NCBI GenBank assembly: GCA_011947345.1
Contig: JAAVTG010000359.1
Coordinates: 290,218 to 354,217 of the forward strand
Direction of reading: 5' to 3'
Origin: Phytophthora quininea
Taxonomy: Eukaryota > Oomycota > Peronosporomycetes > Peronosporales > Peronosporaceae
Length of the DNA: 64,000 nt
Shown: one piece after another, positions 54,303-64,000 of the stretch
Numbering within the stretch: position 1 is the stretch's first letter
Layout: every line of letters starts with the position of its first letter
Program-made: the position numbers and the translations under genes
The notes under the pieces: generated by a model
Database searches by the model: none
What the model saw: only the letters and a program-made list of their open reading frames with translations
What the model was told of the DNA's origin: nothing

Positions 54303-54940
54303 CGTGGCACCAGCAGACGAAGGTTGCCTGGTCCCGTGGACTCTCTTAGGGGGCGCCGGAGTATAACTCCGGCTGGAAGTCACGTTGGAATGCGACCCGC
54401 ACTCCACACACAAGGGCTCTCGCCCAACACTCCCCTATTAATAGGGCCAACCCAAAATACACTCTAACTACCACTCTTCACTCTTGGTCTGACCAAACGA
54501 ACACTCACTTCACGAAGGTCTGTGTTCGCTGGCATAACCCACGACCACAGGGCAAGGTGCTTACCTAGGCCGCTTGGCCGCTTGGGAAGTCGGGGGAAAA
54601 TTCTGCTCTGTTTGTATCGCCCTCTCGGGCTCTTACTCTTCTAATCCTACCCTTATCTATGGATCTATACAAATGTCAAGTGAAACGCAAGCGTCGCCGT
54701 CGGAGCTACCCATCCGAAGATTCACGACCAGGCGATGGTTCGCAATAGCGACCGCCTCGGGATAGCGACCTTCACTGAACCTTCGCCTCGCGTCGCCATT
54801 GGTCCAGCTCGACGCCTTTTATCAGCCAATAGCGGAGGCGACAGTTCGTTGACAGATCTTGGAGAAATCTCCACACCACAACTGCCCCTGGCGAGGCTCG
54901 AACCACTCTTCGCTGGCGAGGGCCTCGGCATCTTCTTCCC
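54303..54940. other. Untranslated region between the LTR-like sequence and the spliced ORF
   Basis: About 640 bases without a gene. It contains a hairpin (CCGGAGTATAACTCCGG at about 54356), an LTR-like segment on the minus strand (54593-54680) shared with 17515-17600, and on the plus strand the promoter region of the gene starting at 54941. Confidence 0.4.
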
Positions 54941-57900
54941 ATGAGTGGCTTCGTCGGGCGCGCCGCTTCCCGCGCCATGCAAGCTGCTGGCCTCACGACG
55001 CCTCCGCCTCCGTTGGTCAGTCACTCCCGAACTCGATATTTCTCTCCGTGTACTGACGCTGATCTCATGTAGGCTCCAGCAGCCGACTTAGCTGGCACCA
55101 CGAGCATCTCTTCGTCCTCTGAGCCGCCAGGCGGGTCGGCTGATGTCCTTCCTTCGTCCACCTTGAGCTCCACGGTCGTGACGCGGGTCTTCACGGCGGA
55201 TACGGCTCTCCGGGCGTCAGCGAAGACACGCTGAGGGATCTGCTGGACGAATCGTCGGCGTCTGCCTCGGAGCGGACCATCGCTGTCACGGGCAATCAGT
55301 TGGCGGACCTAGCGAAGGTCCTCATTCGTGCCCACTCGCACCCGCCGGGCATGATGGACGCTGCGTACTGGCGACGTCTTGACGCTGCTCGCTCCGTTTC
55401 TGATGTCGTTGCAGCCACCACGGACACTCCTCGCTCGACCAGACGCGGAGGAAGAAGCCGGACGACTGCGCGCGTCTGGAGACTGCTCACCTGGCTCAAG
55501 TCGCTTCGCACAAGGCCTTGATGAAGGAGACGAATCTTCGGGAGAACGCCGAGGTGTTTGCGCGCCAGGCGACGGCCGAGACTGAAGAGCTAAAGAAGCA
55601 GTTGAAGATCGCGACGGAGACTGGGACGGCCTACTACCAGCGAGCTCTTGACGTCCAAGCGTCGCTGGATGTCCACACCGAGAATATGTCCAAGCTCCAA
55701 GCTCTTCTGGAGGCCAGTGAAGATTCGGTGCGACGCCTCCGGAAGCAACTAGCTAAGGAGCGCGAAGTCTTCAAAGCATCGCTGTCTGCCAACACCAGTC
55801 GAGTCGACAAGTTGGCTCGCCTGCTGTCGCGGCTGGTTGCGGGTGATTCGTCAGACGTCCAGGCGCTCCGGACGAAGGAAGAGGTCCGGGCTGGGCGTAT
55901 CCAACGTCTTCGCCGCGCCAATGCCATTCTTCGCGAACACGTCAGTCTCCAATCTCCGACCCTGATACTCTCGTGCTCGCAGTTGAAGGTTCGTTTCCTC
56001 CTCGTTGCTCGCCTCCTTTGTCCGACGTATTTATTCTCTCCTTGACGATGTTTCTAGGCATTGCGTCAAGTGACCTCCAGCTCGAGGCTTTGGACTTGGA
56101 TCAAGAGACGCTCGACATTCTGGACAGCTCCGACGGCGAGACGTTGCTGCCGGGTCGTCCACCCCGCTAGAAATTTTGGTCGCGGAGGCTGTTCACCACG
56201 CTAAGAACCCTGGCAAGCGTCGGCGTCTTCGTCAGTCGGTGAGCGACTGTGACGACGATGAGGAAGAGTTCGAAGGCTCGTTCGGAGCGTCTCAAGCGTC
56301 TGTCGGGTCTAACGATGGTCCTCTCTCTTCTGGCGAGGACTCGTCGGCTCGTTTCGCTGCCGCGGGACTTGCAGACGTCCCTGGTGTTTCGAGCGAGCCT
56401 TCGCCTAGCCGTCGCAGGCGTCTGATGTAGCCCAAGCACTGGAAGAAGCGTTCTGACCGCAGTCGCCCTCGCAAGAAGCGTCGCTCATCGTCTGGCCCAG
56501 TCTCCACCACTCCCGCGGTGTCCGCGAGGCAGCTCAGGTCCGGCGCGGAGTCCACTGGTTCGGAAGTCCCGCGTGAATCATCGTCTGGTGATACGTTTGC
56601 GTCGGGTGGCCCAGCTCCTGGTCCTCCAGCACGCGACGAAGCTTCAAGTCAAGCCGCGTCGTCCGCTGTTCCTCTGTCAGCGTCTGATGCGAGGGAGGCC
56701 ACATGTTCTGCCGTATCGTCTCCACCAGCATCATCAACTGCCCCTCGAGCTTCCGTTCCGCTCAGGACTACCGCCCCTGGGCGTGATCGTCCCTTACCGA
56801 CCATCAGCGATCCTCCTTTGTCGAGTGCTCGGCGAGGGTTGCCTCGCCGCCAAGTTGCCGAACGGGGCGAGTTCAAGACATCGCGGTTGGTCGAGCAGGA
56901 AGCTGCGCCTGACTCTGAAGTGCTGGGAGGTGGCGTCGATGATTCGCCAGTCACTGGTTCACGTTCGGGCGTCGTTGATCTCCCTGTGAAGCCCCTGATA
57001 CGGCGTCTGTGGCTGGCTCCGCTGGCCGCGAGTCAAGCGACGGCGAAGCTTCGCCGATTTCCCAAGCTACTTCCGCTGCAGCTCAACCTGCCGATCGCTC
57101 TCTCGCTTTGCTTTCCTCTGGTGTGGTATTTCGTGGAGCTTTCGTTCCTGGTGGAGTTCCCTCGCGGACGGTTCGACCAGAAGTTTCGCTTTCGGATGGA
57201 TCTGCGATGACCCGGCCAGCTCTTCCAACCTCCGAGGCGAGCGATTCTCCGCCCGTTGTTGGTTCGTCTGGATCTCCGCCCCCAACTGCTTCTGGTGCAT
57301 TATTGCTTCCTGCGCCCGCTGGTGGGTTGTGTCGGGCATTGGTTCCAGCGAAGCTTCGTCTGCAGCTGCCCCGAGTGGTGCTTCAGCTGGAGCAGCCTCC
57401 GGCGAGATTCCGCTAGCAGCAACGACGCCTTCGACTCGGTCGACCCGTCGTCGTCCTGGCACGCAGCTCGTAGCTACCTTCGCTCGGGGTGCTAAACCCC
57501 GGGGCCACGCCAAGAGCCGAACTCCCAGTGCCGCCGCCTGGCCTTCGCCCCATGATTCCCGCGCAGGCGAAGTTTCCTTCGGCTCTGCTTCCTTTCGTGG
57601 ACCTGGAGTTTGACAAGCTCGCGGCCGATCGCTGCTGGAGCCGGATTTTGTGCTCGCGCCTGCCGACGCCGATCGCGGCCAACGCGATCTCCCCTTGTTC
57701 TCCGGAAGGCATCAACATCTTCGCTAACTTTCGGGACCCGGCCCACCCCTACCAGGCATTGCTCAGGCTCCTTCCAGACCGTGCAAGCGTTTTCGACAGT
57801 CTCCAGCACGACCTCAACCAAGCCATCTTCGTCGAGCGCCGATTCCGTCGCGGTATTTTCACTTGTGGCGGAGTCTGCGTGGCGTCGGTGCGCAGGGCGA

Positions 57901-58642
57901 TCTGGGGTTCGCTTTGTGGGAGCGTCACCACTAGACTCCTCAAGCATGCGTCGAGAATGGCCTGCGAGCCTATGCCAGCAATCCAAGCCACGATCCCTGC
58001 GTGCTTCACAACCGGACCGACGCTTGGGTCAGATACTTCGCGGCGCGGAAGAAGCGGGCCGACAACCTTCGTGTCCACGTGAAGCGGACTTTCTGGAGCG
58101 ACTGGCTGCTTGGAGATCAGGAGAAGCCACAAGAGGAGCGAGTGCTCGTTCCCGAGTTGATCTTCGAGCCATCCGTGCCGGTGATGTCGATGGAGAATCT
58201 CTCGTGGTTGCCTGGAAGTGATGATTGGGTCAGCGAACTTTCGGCGTTGGACCGCGACCAGCCTTGGCGTGACTGCTGGATGACTCGGCCGGAGATTCAC
58301 CCGTTCAACACCATCTTCCTCCCGTGCAACCCGACGGTGTATGTCTTCGTTCCACACGGATCTACCCCAGCGACGGTCGGTGAGCAGATCAACATCGATC
58401 CCGAGGTCTTGCCAAGTGAAGTCGCCGCCAACTGGGACCACGACTTCGCCGACATCCGCGTCGCTCGGGCCCAGCGAGCTGGTACCATCGTTGCCCCGGG
58501 TGAGGAGAGAGGTGGCGATGGCGAAGTTTCAGCGTCTAGGGACTTGTCGCTGCTCGCTTCTGCCGCGGCGTCGTCATCAGGGGGTCGTAACTTCGCTCGC
58601 CGTTCAGCAGGGTCCGTGGTCTTTTTCAGCGCGCACATGTGA
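54941..58642 (+). CDS. Large spliced gene convergent to the gypsy pol (possible antisense accessory ORF)
   Basis: From ATG at 54941 (MSGFVGRAASRAMQAAGL) about 1190 codons can be followed to the stop at 58642, across two well-formed introns: 55016-55072 (branch-like CTGAC) and 55989-56056 (branch-like TTGAC); across the second the frame joins as VLAVEGIASSDLQL. Order of regions: Ser-rich start; EDTLRDLL-like segment and ADLAKVLIRAHSHPP; a coiled coil (ENAEVFARQATAETEELKKQ onward); acidic and basic nuclear-like stretches (GKRRRLRQSVSD, KHWKKRSDRSRPRKKRR); a long Ser/Pro/Ala-rich part; then a conserved-looking domain with FANFRDPAHPYQALLRLLPD and HPFNTIFLPCNPTVYVFVP. Several single-base breaks. 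No known domain, zinc knuckle or enzyme motif. It ends 177 bp from the pol stop on the other strand. Confidence 0.55.
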
Positions 58643-58819
58643 TAAGCGATCGCTCGTAGTGTTCTCTTGGTTGCGCTCTGGCAGCTTGTTTGTCCGTTTT
58701 CCTTGATCGTTGAATTTACGTAGTCATATATAACATGCATCTTTCGGTTGCAGTAGCTTCTTTCGTCTGCTGTTGTGGGCTGCACCGCCCCACAGACAGA
58801 TCATCATTTGGCGAGGCTT

Positions 58820-60517
58820 CTATTCTTCGTCCGCAACTTGGACCATCTCCAGACGCCGGTCACACTTCTTCCTGCGAAGATAGTCGTAGAGGAGGCCGCC
58901 ACAGGACAGGTTCGTTACCGGCTCCCACGAAGGTTCGTCATATCCGGCCCATTTTACCTTGAATTCCCGCACAGGCCTAGCTGTACTTGGCGACACCGGT
59001 AGTCGGTCATCTAGAATTGCTTCAACTTCGAAGCGATAGTTCGTCTGGTCTGGTTCCCAACTGTCCTCCGGTAGCAGCTCCTCATCAAAGTCCAGGCGAT
59101 TGTCCTCTGTCATTTCCGGGGCCAAGCGAACCTTCGGCCGGTCACCATACTCTTGTACCGGCTTCAGCCGTGAGACGTGCACAATCGGGTAGAATCTGTA
59201 TCCGCGGCGGTCGGGCAATTCTAGCTTGTACGCGAACTCTTCGACCTTCGCCTTGATGCGGAACGGGCCGTGCCAGAGATGAGCAAGCTTGGTCAATCCT
59301 GGTTTTACTCGCTCCATATAGAGCCACGCACGACTTCCGACTTCGAACAGAGGCGTCGCTCGGGGCTGCTCCGTCCTGTCCTCATTCACCCGGTTCAGTG
59401 CGGAGTTGGGCGAAGGTTCGTTGCCTACCGCGGGCGGTACAGATACAGATACCTTCTCTCGTCGACTTATCGCTTCATTGTGCCTATCGGATCGTGCGCG
59501 CTTTTCATTCGCTTGATACTCTTTGGCCATCTCTAGCGCTATGCCCTGCTGCCGATTAATCTCTCTCCTCCATGCCGAGCTGTCAGTTTGCGTCGCGAAT
59601 CCTCGTTTCACGGAAGAGGTCATCGCCCTGAGGGTAGTCCGAGCATCCCATCCATGGACGAGGTAAAACGGTGTCTCCTTACGTGTGGAGTCCACGGAAT
59701 TGTTGATCGCAAATATCAGTCGTTCGACGAGTTCGTCCCAGTCCTGCTGTAACGGGTCTTCCACATAAACTTTCACTGACGCCATGACTGACTTCACCGA
59801 CCTCTCTTGCTGACCGTTAGCTTGCGGACGATAGCTCAACGTTGCCCGGGAGCGAGACTGCATCATTTCCGCGAAAGTCTGAAATACTTCACTCACGAAC
59901 CGTGGGTCGCGGTCGTGTCGAATCATCGTTGGGGCTCCAAACCTTCGGTAGACACATTCCTCGAATACATGGGCTACTTTGATCGCCGAAGTATCGCTCA
60001 TGGCTTTGGCGATGACGTACCCTGTGAACGAACACTGGAATAACAGTAGCGCGGTATTCCCGCGACGACTCTTCGGTAGAGGGATCACGAAGTCCATCGA
60101 CACTAACTGGAAAGGATGGTCGGCCAGGATATTGCCAGGGAGTATCCCTAAGCTGTGGACGACTTTGCTCGTATTACAATCAGGGCATGACCTCACGTGT
60201 TTCTCCACCTCGGTGTACAGTCCATTCCAGTAGTAGTCCATCCTGACGCGAAGATACGTTCGTATCACGCCTTGGTGCCCACCTTCCAATGAATCATGGC
60301 AATTCTGCAACACTTCTTGAATCATCGTTGTCGGCACTACTAGTCGCATTCGTACACTCTCATCCTCCTCGCGGCCTCGGCGACGGTTCATTCCCACGTA
60401 GTACAATACATCGTCTTCCGTCAGAACGAACTTGTCCGCCCATTTCCACGCTTCTTTAGCTTCTTTATAGCTGAGGTGTTCCAAATTCCCTTTAGCACCG
60501 CCTTGATGTTCGCCCAT
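58820..60517 (-). CDS. Integrase plus chromodomain of the second gypsy element
   Basis: Open for 566 codons. Zinc-binding HHCC: CHDSLEGGHQGVIRTYL and HVRSCPDCNTSK. DDE core: LVSMDFVIPLPKS, IRHDRDPRFVSEVF and NGQQERSVKSVMA. Then GSRAWLYMERVKPG, LAHLWHGPFRIKAK, YPIVHVSRLKPV and a C-terminal chromodomain (YRFEVEAILDDR, REFKVKWAGYDEPSWEPV). The whole integrase is unbroken, unlike the rest of this pol. It inserts element DNA; the chromodomain may guide it to methylated histone H3. Confidence 0.9.
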   Translation of the reverse strand: MGEHQGGAKGNLEHLSYKEAKEAWKWADKFVLTEDDVLYYVGMNRRRGREEDESVRMRLVVPTTMIQEVLQNCHDSLEGGHQGVIRTYLRVRMDYYWNGLYTEVEKHVRSCPDCNTSKVVHSLGILPGNILADHPFQLVSMDFVIPLPKSRRGNTALLLFQCSFTGYVIAKAMSDTSAIKVAHVFEECVYRRFGAPTMIRHDRDPRFVSEVFQTFAEMMQSRSRATLSYRPQANGQQERSVKSVMASVKVYVEDPLQQDWDELVERLIFAINNSVDSTRKETPFYLVHGWDARTTLRAMTSSVKRGFATQTDSSAWRREINRQQGIALEMAKEYQANEKRARSDRHNEAISRREKVSVSVPPAVGNEPSPNSALNRVNEDRTEQPRATPLFEVGSRAWLYMERVKPGLTKLAHLWHGPFRIKAKVEEFAYKLELPDRRGYRFYPIVHVSRLKPVQEYGDRPKVRLAPEMTEDNRLDFDEELLPEDSWEPDQTNYRFEVEAILDDRLPVSPSTARPVREFKVKWAGYDEPSWEPVTNLSCGGLLYDYLRRKKCDRRLEMVQVADEE

Positions 60518-61044
60518 CGTCTTTCCTCGTTCTGGGCTTGCGCGATTCTCTTCCGACGTTCACACTGAACTTCGATCGGATCAACGTCCTCTGCCGATGT
60601 CCCAGGAGGCGATGTTTCGTTTGGCGAAGGTTCGTTCGCGGCGGGATCCGGATTTGGACCTTCGCGAGTTGTCTCACCTTCATGGCTGTCCTCGGAGTCT
60701 CTCCGGATGGTAAGGTCGACGGTTCGTCGGTAAACCGCACGCGTCTGGCTTCGGTCCCTCGCCTGCCGGCGGGTCATAACAGAAATATTGCCTTGGTTCG
60801 GTTCTACGAAGCTGTCGAACGTCTTCTTGTGCGCCCGGTCGTCCAGCGCGTCATTTCGAGCAAATTCGGCCTGCTCACGATTGTCCAGCTCCTCCTTATC
60901 TCGCATGGGCTTGTAAATGACTTGCTGGATGCGGTTTAGTTCTCGTAGTTCCGTTTTCCTTGCTGGGTCTTGCACTTGTCTGGAACTTCTTAACTCCAAG
61001 GTTTCGCTCGCCAATGAGTCGGCGGCGGCGTTGTACTTCCGCAT
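60421..61044 (-). CDS. Linker between RNase H and integrase (gypsy 2)
   Basis: Frame containing MRKYNAAADSLASETLELR, the conserved end of the second RNase H, followed by a long hydrophilic spacer (TRRQARDRSQTRAVYRRT and a Pro/Glu-rich stretch with NEPSPNETSPPGTSAED). A frame change at about 60490 leads to the integrase frame. Confidence 0.65.
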   Translation of the reverse strand: MRKYNAAADSLASETLELRSSRQVQDPARKTELRELNRIQQVIYKPMRDKEELDNREQAEFARNDALDDRAHKKTFDSFVEPNQGNISVMTRRQARDRSQTRAVYRRTVDLTIRRDSEDSHEGETTREGPNPDPAANEPSPNETSPPGTSAEDVDPIEVQCERRKRIAQAQNEERRWANIKAVLKGIWNTSAIKKLKKRGNGRTSSF

Positions 61045-61423
61045 TATGTGCAGGTATTTGGTGCCCGAAGCTTCGCTGTCAGTTCCTTATGCCGGTTCAG
61101 CTGCAGTTGCAGCACTTCCTTCCGACATGCGATCCCCCTAGGGATTGATGGATTGCAAGCCTCGAGTCGCCGACGATGATTAAATCGTCGGCCCCAAGTT
61201 TAATCGCTGCTTAGACGCCATTATTCATTCCTGTGTACTCAGCGATGTTTACAGTGGTCGACTCGAGGAACGCACTCGCAGCGATCGCTATCTCCCAAGT
61301 CGGTATTCTCCACAGAATCCACGAACAGCTTCCGTAGCCGCCATACTTTTCTGTCTTCGCCGAGCCGTCGAACGAGAGTACGAGGCCTTCGTAGTCCTTA
61401 GGCAGGCGGGCGTACACCAGCAC
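61045..61423 (-). CDS. Second (archaeal-type) RNase H of gypsy 2
   Basis: An additional RNase H after the usual one. Catalytic residues are in place: LVLSFDGSAKTEKYGGYG (Asp), TTVNIAEYTGM (Glu) and LIIVGDSRLAIHQS (Asp). A TAA at 61211-61213 falls between the Glu and the second Asp in the same frame. The pattern matches the RNase H domains that plant Tat-clade and some oomycete gypsy elements carry in addition to their own. Confidence 0.75.
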
Positions 61424-61960
61424 GGGTCAATCCGAACCGTCGCTGAGCCTTTGGAGGGCGGTGCTAGTGGTGCTAGCGAGTCTTTGAGGTCCACAAAGCT
61501 CGTAACGGTTGCTTGGAGAAGCTTCGCGAAGTCCGTGTCCTTCTCCGGCACCCTTTGAACGATCAAATGCCATGGCGACAGGAGGACTGCGAACTGCAGC
61601 GCGCGACCGAACAGCGATTTGGACTTAAATACCCATTCAAGCGTCGAAAACCGCGTGTAAACTCGTAATGTCTTGCCAGCAAGCATCGTATGGCACCCTT
61701 TAGAAGCAACAGAAGCGCCAGCACCTCCTACTCTGCGGGATGATAGTTCATCTCCGACTCCTTGAGTACCCGGCCGCGGAACAGCACTGGGTGAAGTTTC
61801 GCTTCGTACTCCTGCAGGAGGGTCGTACTCAGCGCCCACTCGTTTGCGAACAGCTTGACGTGAATTTCCTTTCCGCGATCGAAATGCCGAAGTAGTGGTG
61901 CGTCAGCGATCATCTGTTGAAGCTTCGCGAAGGCTGCCCTGGCCTTGGTGAGGTCACCCC
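61424..61960 (-). CDS. First (gypsy-type) RNase H, catalytic residues lost
   Basis: PLLRHFDRGKEIHVKLFANE then WALSTTLLQEYEAKLHPVLF, GRVLKESEMNYHPAE and, one frame over, RVYTRFSTLEWVFKSKSLFG. The fold is recognisable, but the first Asp (MDAS in the other element) is Asn-Glu here and the TDHRTL Asp is missing (TRFSTL). The domain is therefore probably structural, as in elements that have gained a second RNase H. Confidence 0.7.
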
Positions 61961-62040
61961 GTCCGTGAAATCGCGGTCAGTGAGCTGGTAAAGCGTGGAC
62001 CCGTACACGGCAAAATCTTGGATAAAGCGACTATAGTAGT

Positions 62041-63322
62041 TTAGCGCACCAAGAAATGCCTACATCCCTTTCTTGGTCGACAGGAACGACAGTTCCGATA
62101 TGGCTCGAGTCTTCTTAGTGGCCGCTTGGATGCCGCCGATCGAAACTTCGTGTGACAGGAAGTTAACCTTGGGCTGCATGAAAACACTCTTCGTGAAACT
62201 AACACTGATTCAGCACTCCTCAAAACGGGCCAGTAATCGGTCTAACGTCGCCAAGCAGTCATCGAATGTTTCGTCGCCGAAGCAGATGTCGTCTACAAAC
62301 GATCGCCGCTCGAATACCGGTGTGAACGACGATTTGTCGATTTCGCCGGTTGAGAACTTCGGTCGGCCTCGGACTATTGATGAACTCCTGGAGCAGGTCG
62401 TGGGCTTCCGAAGCTTCCCTGTCAGCATCGAACTCCGTTATGGGGCCTTGCGTTGGTCTTGCGCCGGCCAACGAACGTTCGTACGCCTCTCGGCGAAGCA
62501 CTGTGGTTTGCGATTCTGCGCCTTTCATCTGTCCGGCAAACTTTCGCCAGCCTCCTTTCGGCTGAACAAACCCCCACAGAGCGTTGTCGATCATGCGTTG
62601 GTAGACCATGGGGGCGTTCTTTAGTTCGAAGGGCATTCTGAGCCACTCGAAGTGGCCGCACACACAAAGGCGGAGATTTTTCGCGCGCGAAGCGTCATCA
62701 CCACGGCCCAGAAACCGCTTGCCGCGTCGAGAGCGCAAAACCAGAGGTACCCTTCCAATTCGGTAAGCAGATCGTCGACCAGAGGCATCGCGTACTCCAT
62801 GATCGCGGTGATTGCATTCACCATCTTGTAATCAATGCACAGGCGAATGTCGCGAACGTTCTTCTTCATCACAATGACGATCGGCGACGCTCATGGACTG
62901 TCCGAAAAAGCAATGAGCCCGGCCTTGAGAAGGCCTTTCAGTAGCTCGTAGAGCTTCTGCAGGTGGCGAATCGGTATGCGTCGAGCGCGCTGTTTGATAG
63001 TGTGTCCTTGCACATCGATATCGCACACCACCCCGTACGCTGGTGGAGGCAGCGCATTCCCGCTCGAGATCACGACTTCTTCATGGAGCTTTAGTACCTG
63101 CACCAGCCGTTCTTGTTGTTCGTTCGTCATGGGACCATTTTGTACGTTTGGGGCGGAATAGTCCAGCGCACTGGGCGAAACTTTGCTGAGGTCCGGTAGG
63201 AACGCTAACTCATGAGCGTAGTCGTCCAAGCCGACTTCATTGACCGGGTGTTCAAACTCTCCCGCATCAACCGTCGCCGGGCTCTCTGCGGCCTCGGCGG
63301 CCACGACGCTCATCGCTGACAA
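62041..63322 (-). CDS. Reverse transcriptase of gypsy 2, several breaks
   Basis: In order: QRARRIPIRHLQKLYELLKG, then RDIRLCIDYKMVNAIT and CALDAASGFWAV (first catalytic Asp), FEWLRMPFELKNAPMVYQRM, and RSFVDDICFGDETFDDCL, where the YxDD box reads F-V-D-D. Long inserted segments lie between the PMVYQ and FVDD parts. The frame changes at least four times, so this copy is either decayed or strongly affected by indels. Confidence 0.8.
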
Positions 63323-63989
63323 AAGGCACGATCTAGCTTCGACATCGCCACCTCTACAGGCTCAGCGATGTCGCCTTGAACAACCGCTTCCGACTCTTCG
63401 ACGTCGATGAAGGGCAGCCCCTCATTCTGAGCGGCAGGCGAAGGTTCGCTCGACGACTGCGACCTTCTGCAGGACTGATTGGTCCGCCGGCCGACGTCAC
63501 CTTGTCGACACACGTGGTGGGCGTCGCTAGCCTCTCTACTAGCCTTCGCCATCGGGCTGATCGTATATGCGTCTCCATCGTTATCCTTGTCACTTCCTGG
63601 GCGAGGGTCCTCCTTCGGTTGTGCTGAATGATGGCGCGCTCGCTTCGCTTGTTGACGCGTCAACTAACTCCCACCGTTCCGCACATGTCAGCTTGCGGCG
63701 CGCACGGGTCGATAAATCATCGCTCGGCCGTGGAAGTATTTCCGTAGGTCGGGCATACTCTGGACGCGGGACCGCCGGTGGTTGTGTCTCCAGCCACTGT
63801 GCGTAGATCTCGTATTCGCGATCGAGGAGGTGTCGATCTCGAACTCCGTCGTACGCCAGCACCTGCCAGTCCTGGTACTTGCGCGAGGTCGGACGAACGT
63901 ACCCTTCTTCGGGGTAGATCCCCATGGGGAACCCATTTCACAAACGTCATGTCAGCCGGACAAGTGACGGCCACGCGCTCATTGCTCAA
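63323..63989 (-). CDS. Protease-RT spacer of gypsy 2, partial at the right edge
   Basis: Minus-strand frames carrying KLRLSNERVAVTCPADMTF at the edge, then YPEEGYVRPTSRKYQDWQVL and EYEIYAQWLETQPPAVPRP, a hydrophilic spacer that I associate with oomycete gypsy polyproteins between protease and RT. At least one frame change at about 63920. Confidence 0.5.
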
Positions 63990-64000
63990 GCGAAGCTTCG

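Larger units (their letters stand above)
58820..63989 (-). mobile_element. Ty3/gypsy pol with two RNase H domains and chromodomain, cut by the right edge
   Basis: Minus-strand pol running from the right edge to 58820: protease end/spacer, reverse transcriptase, a degenerate gypsy RNase H, a second RNase H, integrase and chromodomain. Gag and the 5' LTR would be outside the window. Its 3' LTR would be expected left of 58820; the 54303-54940 region is the only candidate. Confidence 0.85.

Noticed and set aside
58643..58819. LTR or PPT between the two convergent stops
   Set aside because: Neither a repeated end nor a purine run of useful length is visible; it seems to be a shared 3' region.
1..64000. 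RxLR or Crinkler effectors, CRISPR arrays, bacterial operons
   Set aside because: No RxLR-EER or LxLFLAK pattern behind a signal peptide was found, the genes have spliceosomal introns, and no spaced direct repeats were seen.

Overview
The window looks like oomycete nuclear DNA, most likely Phytophthora or a close downy-mildew relative (inferred from gene families, small GT-AG introns of about 44-100 nt, start-proximal CTCATTYYC-type initiators, compact gene spacing and the retroelement families; no marker fixes the species). Two kinds of territory alternate. Gene islands: 1-3 kb (unknown 5' end, RNA polymerase III subunit RPC4, a two-box HMGB protein); 20.8-39 kb (small secreted ORF, two serine-rich single-pass surface proteins, an unrecognised gene, a FUN14/EF-hand protein, a dicarboxylate/amino-acid symporter, two tandem ceramide synthases, Nup43, a macro/CRAL-TRIO GDAP2-like protein, a CUE-like protein and a Sac1-type phosphoinositide phosphatase); 44.4-50.8 kb (secreted crystallin-like protein, two tandem MFS transporters, a UFD1-UBX-UBA protein, exosome subunit RRP42).

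The rest is transposon territory. 4-20 kb is a nested, mostly dead mixture: a nearly whole PIF/Harbinger transposase, a dispersed repeat in two copies, a pogo/Tigger deletion derivative with intact ends, LTR-retroelement debris, a Helitron remnant lying between the arms of a small inverted-repeat element, and a PIF/Harbinger deletion derivative inside the second copy of the dispersed repeat. 39.0-44.4 kb is a complete chromodomain-type Ty3/gypsy element with identical 218-bp LTRs and a CCTCG target duplication, inserted at the 3' end of the Sac1-like gene. 51-64 kb holds a Myb/SANT transposon ORF, a gag plus LTR, and a large unit in which a minus-strand gypsy pol (with two RNase H domains and a chromodomain) faces a plus-strand, intron-containing gene of about 3.7 kb.

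Many genes are interrupted by small frameshifts. Nearly all are explained by loss of 1 or 2 nt, often in homopolymers or short repeats, and adding back the inferred losses gives whole codon counts (RPC4, HMGB, Nup43, UFD1-UBX, MFS2, the Harbinger transposase and others). I read this as a consensus-quality problem of the assembly rather than mass pseudogenisation. CDS coordinates below therefore span the gene, and breaks are described in each entry.

Housekeeping roles are mixed (Pol III transcription, chromatin, RNA exosome, nuclear pore, lipid synthesis and signalling, ubiquitin/Cdc48 pathway, membrane transport). I see no RxLR or Crinkler effector, no tRNA or rRNA gene and no CRISPR array. 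The most interesting part is 54.9-64 kb.
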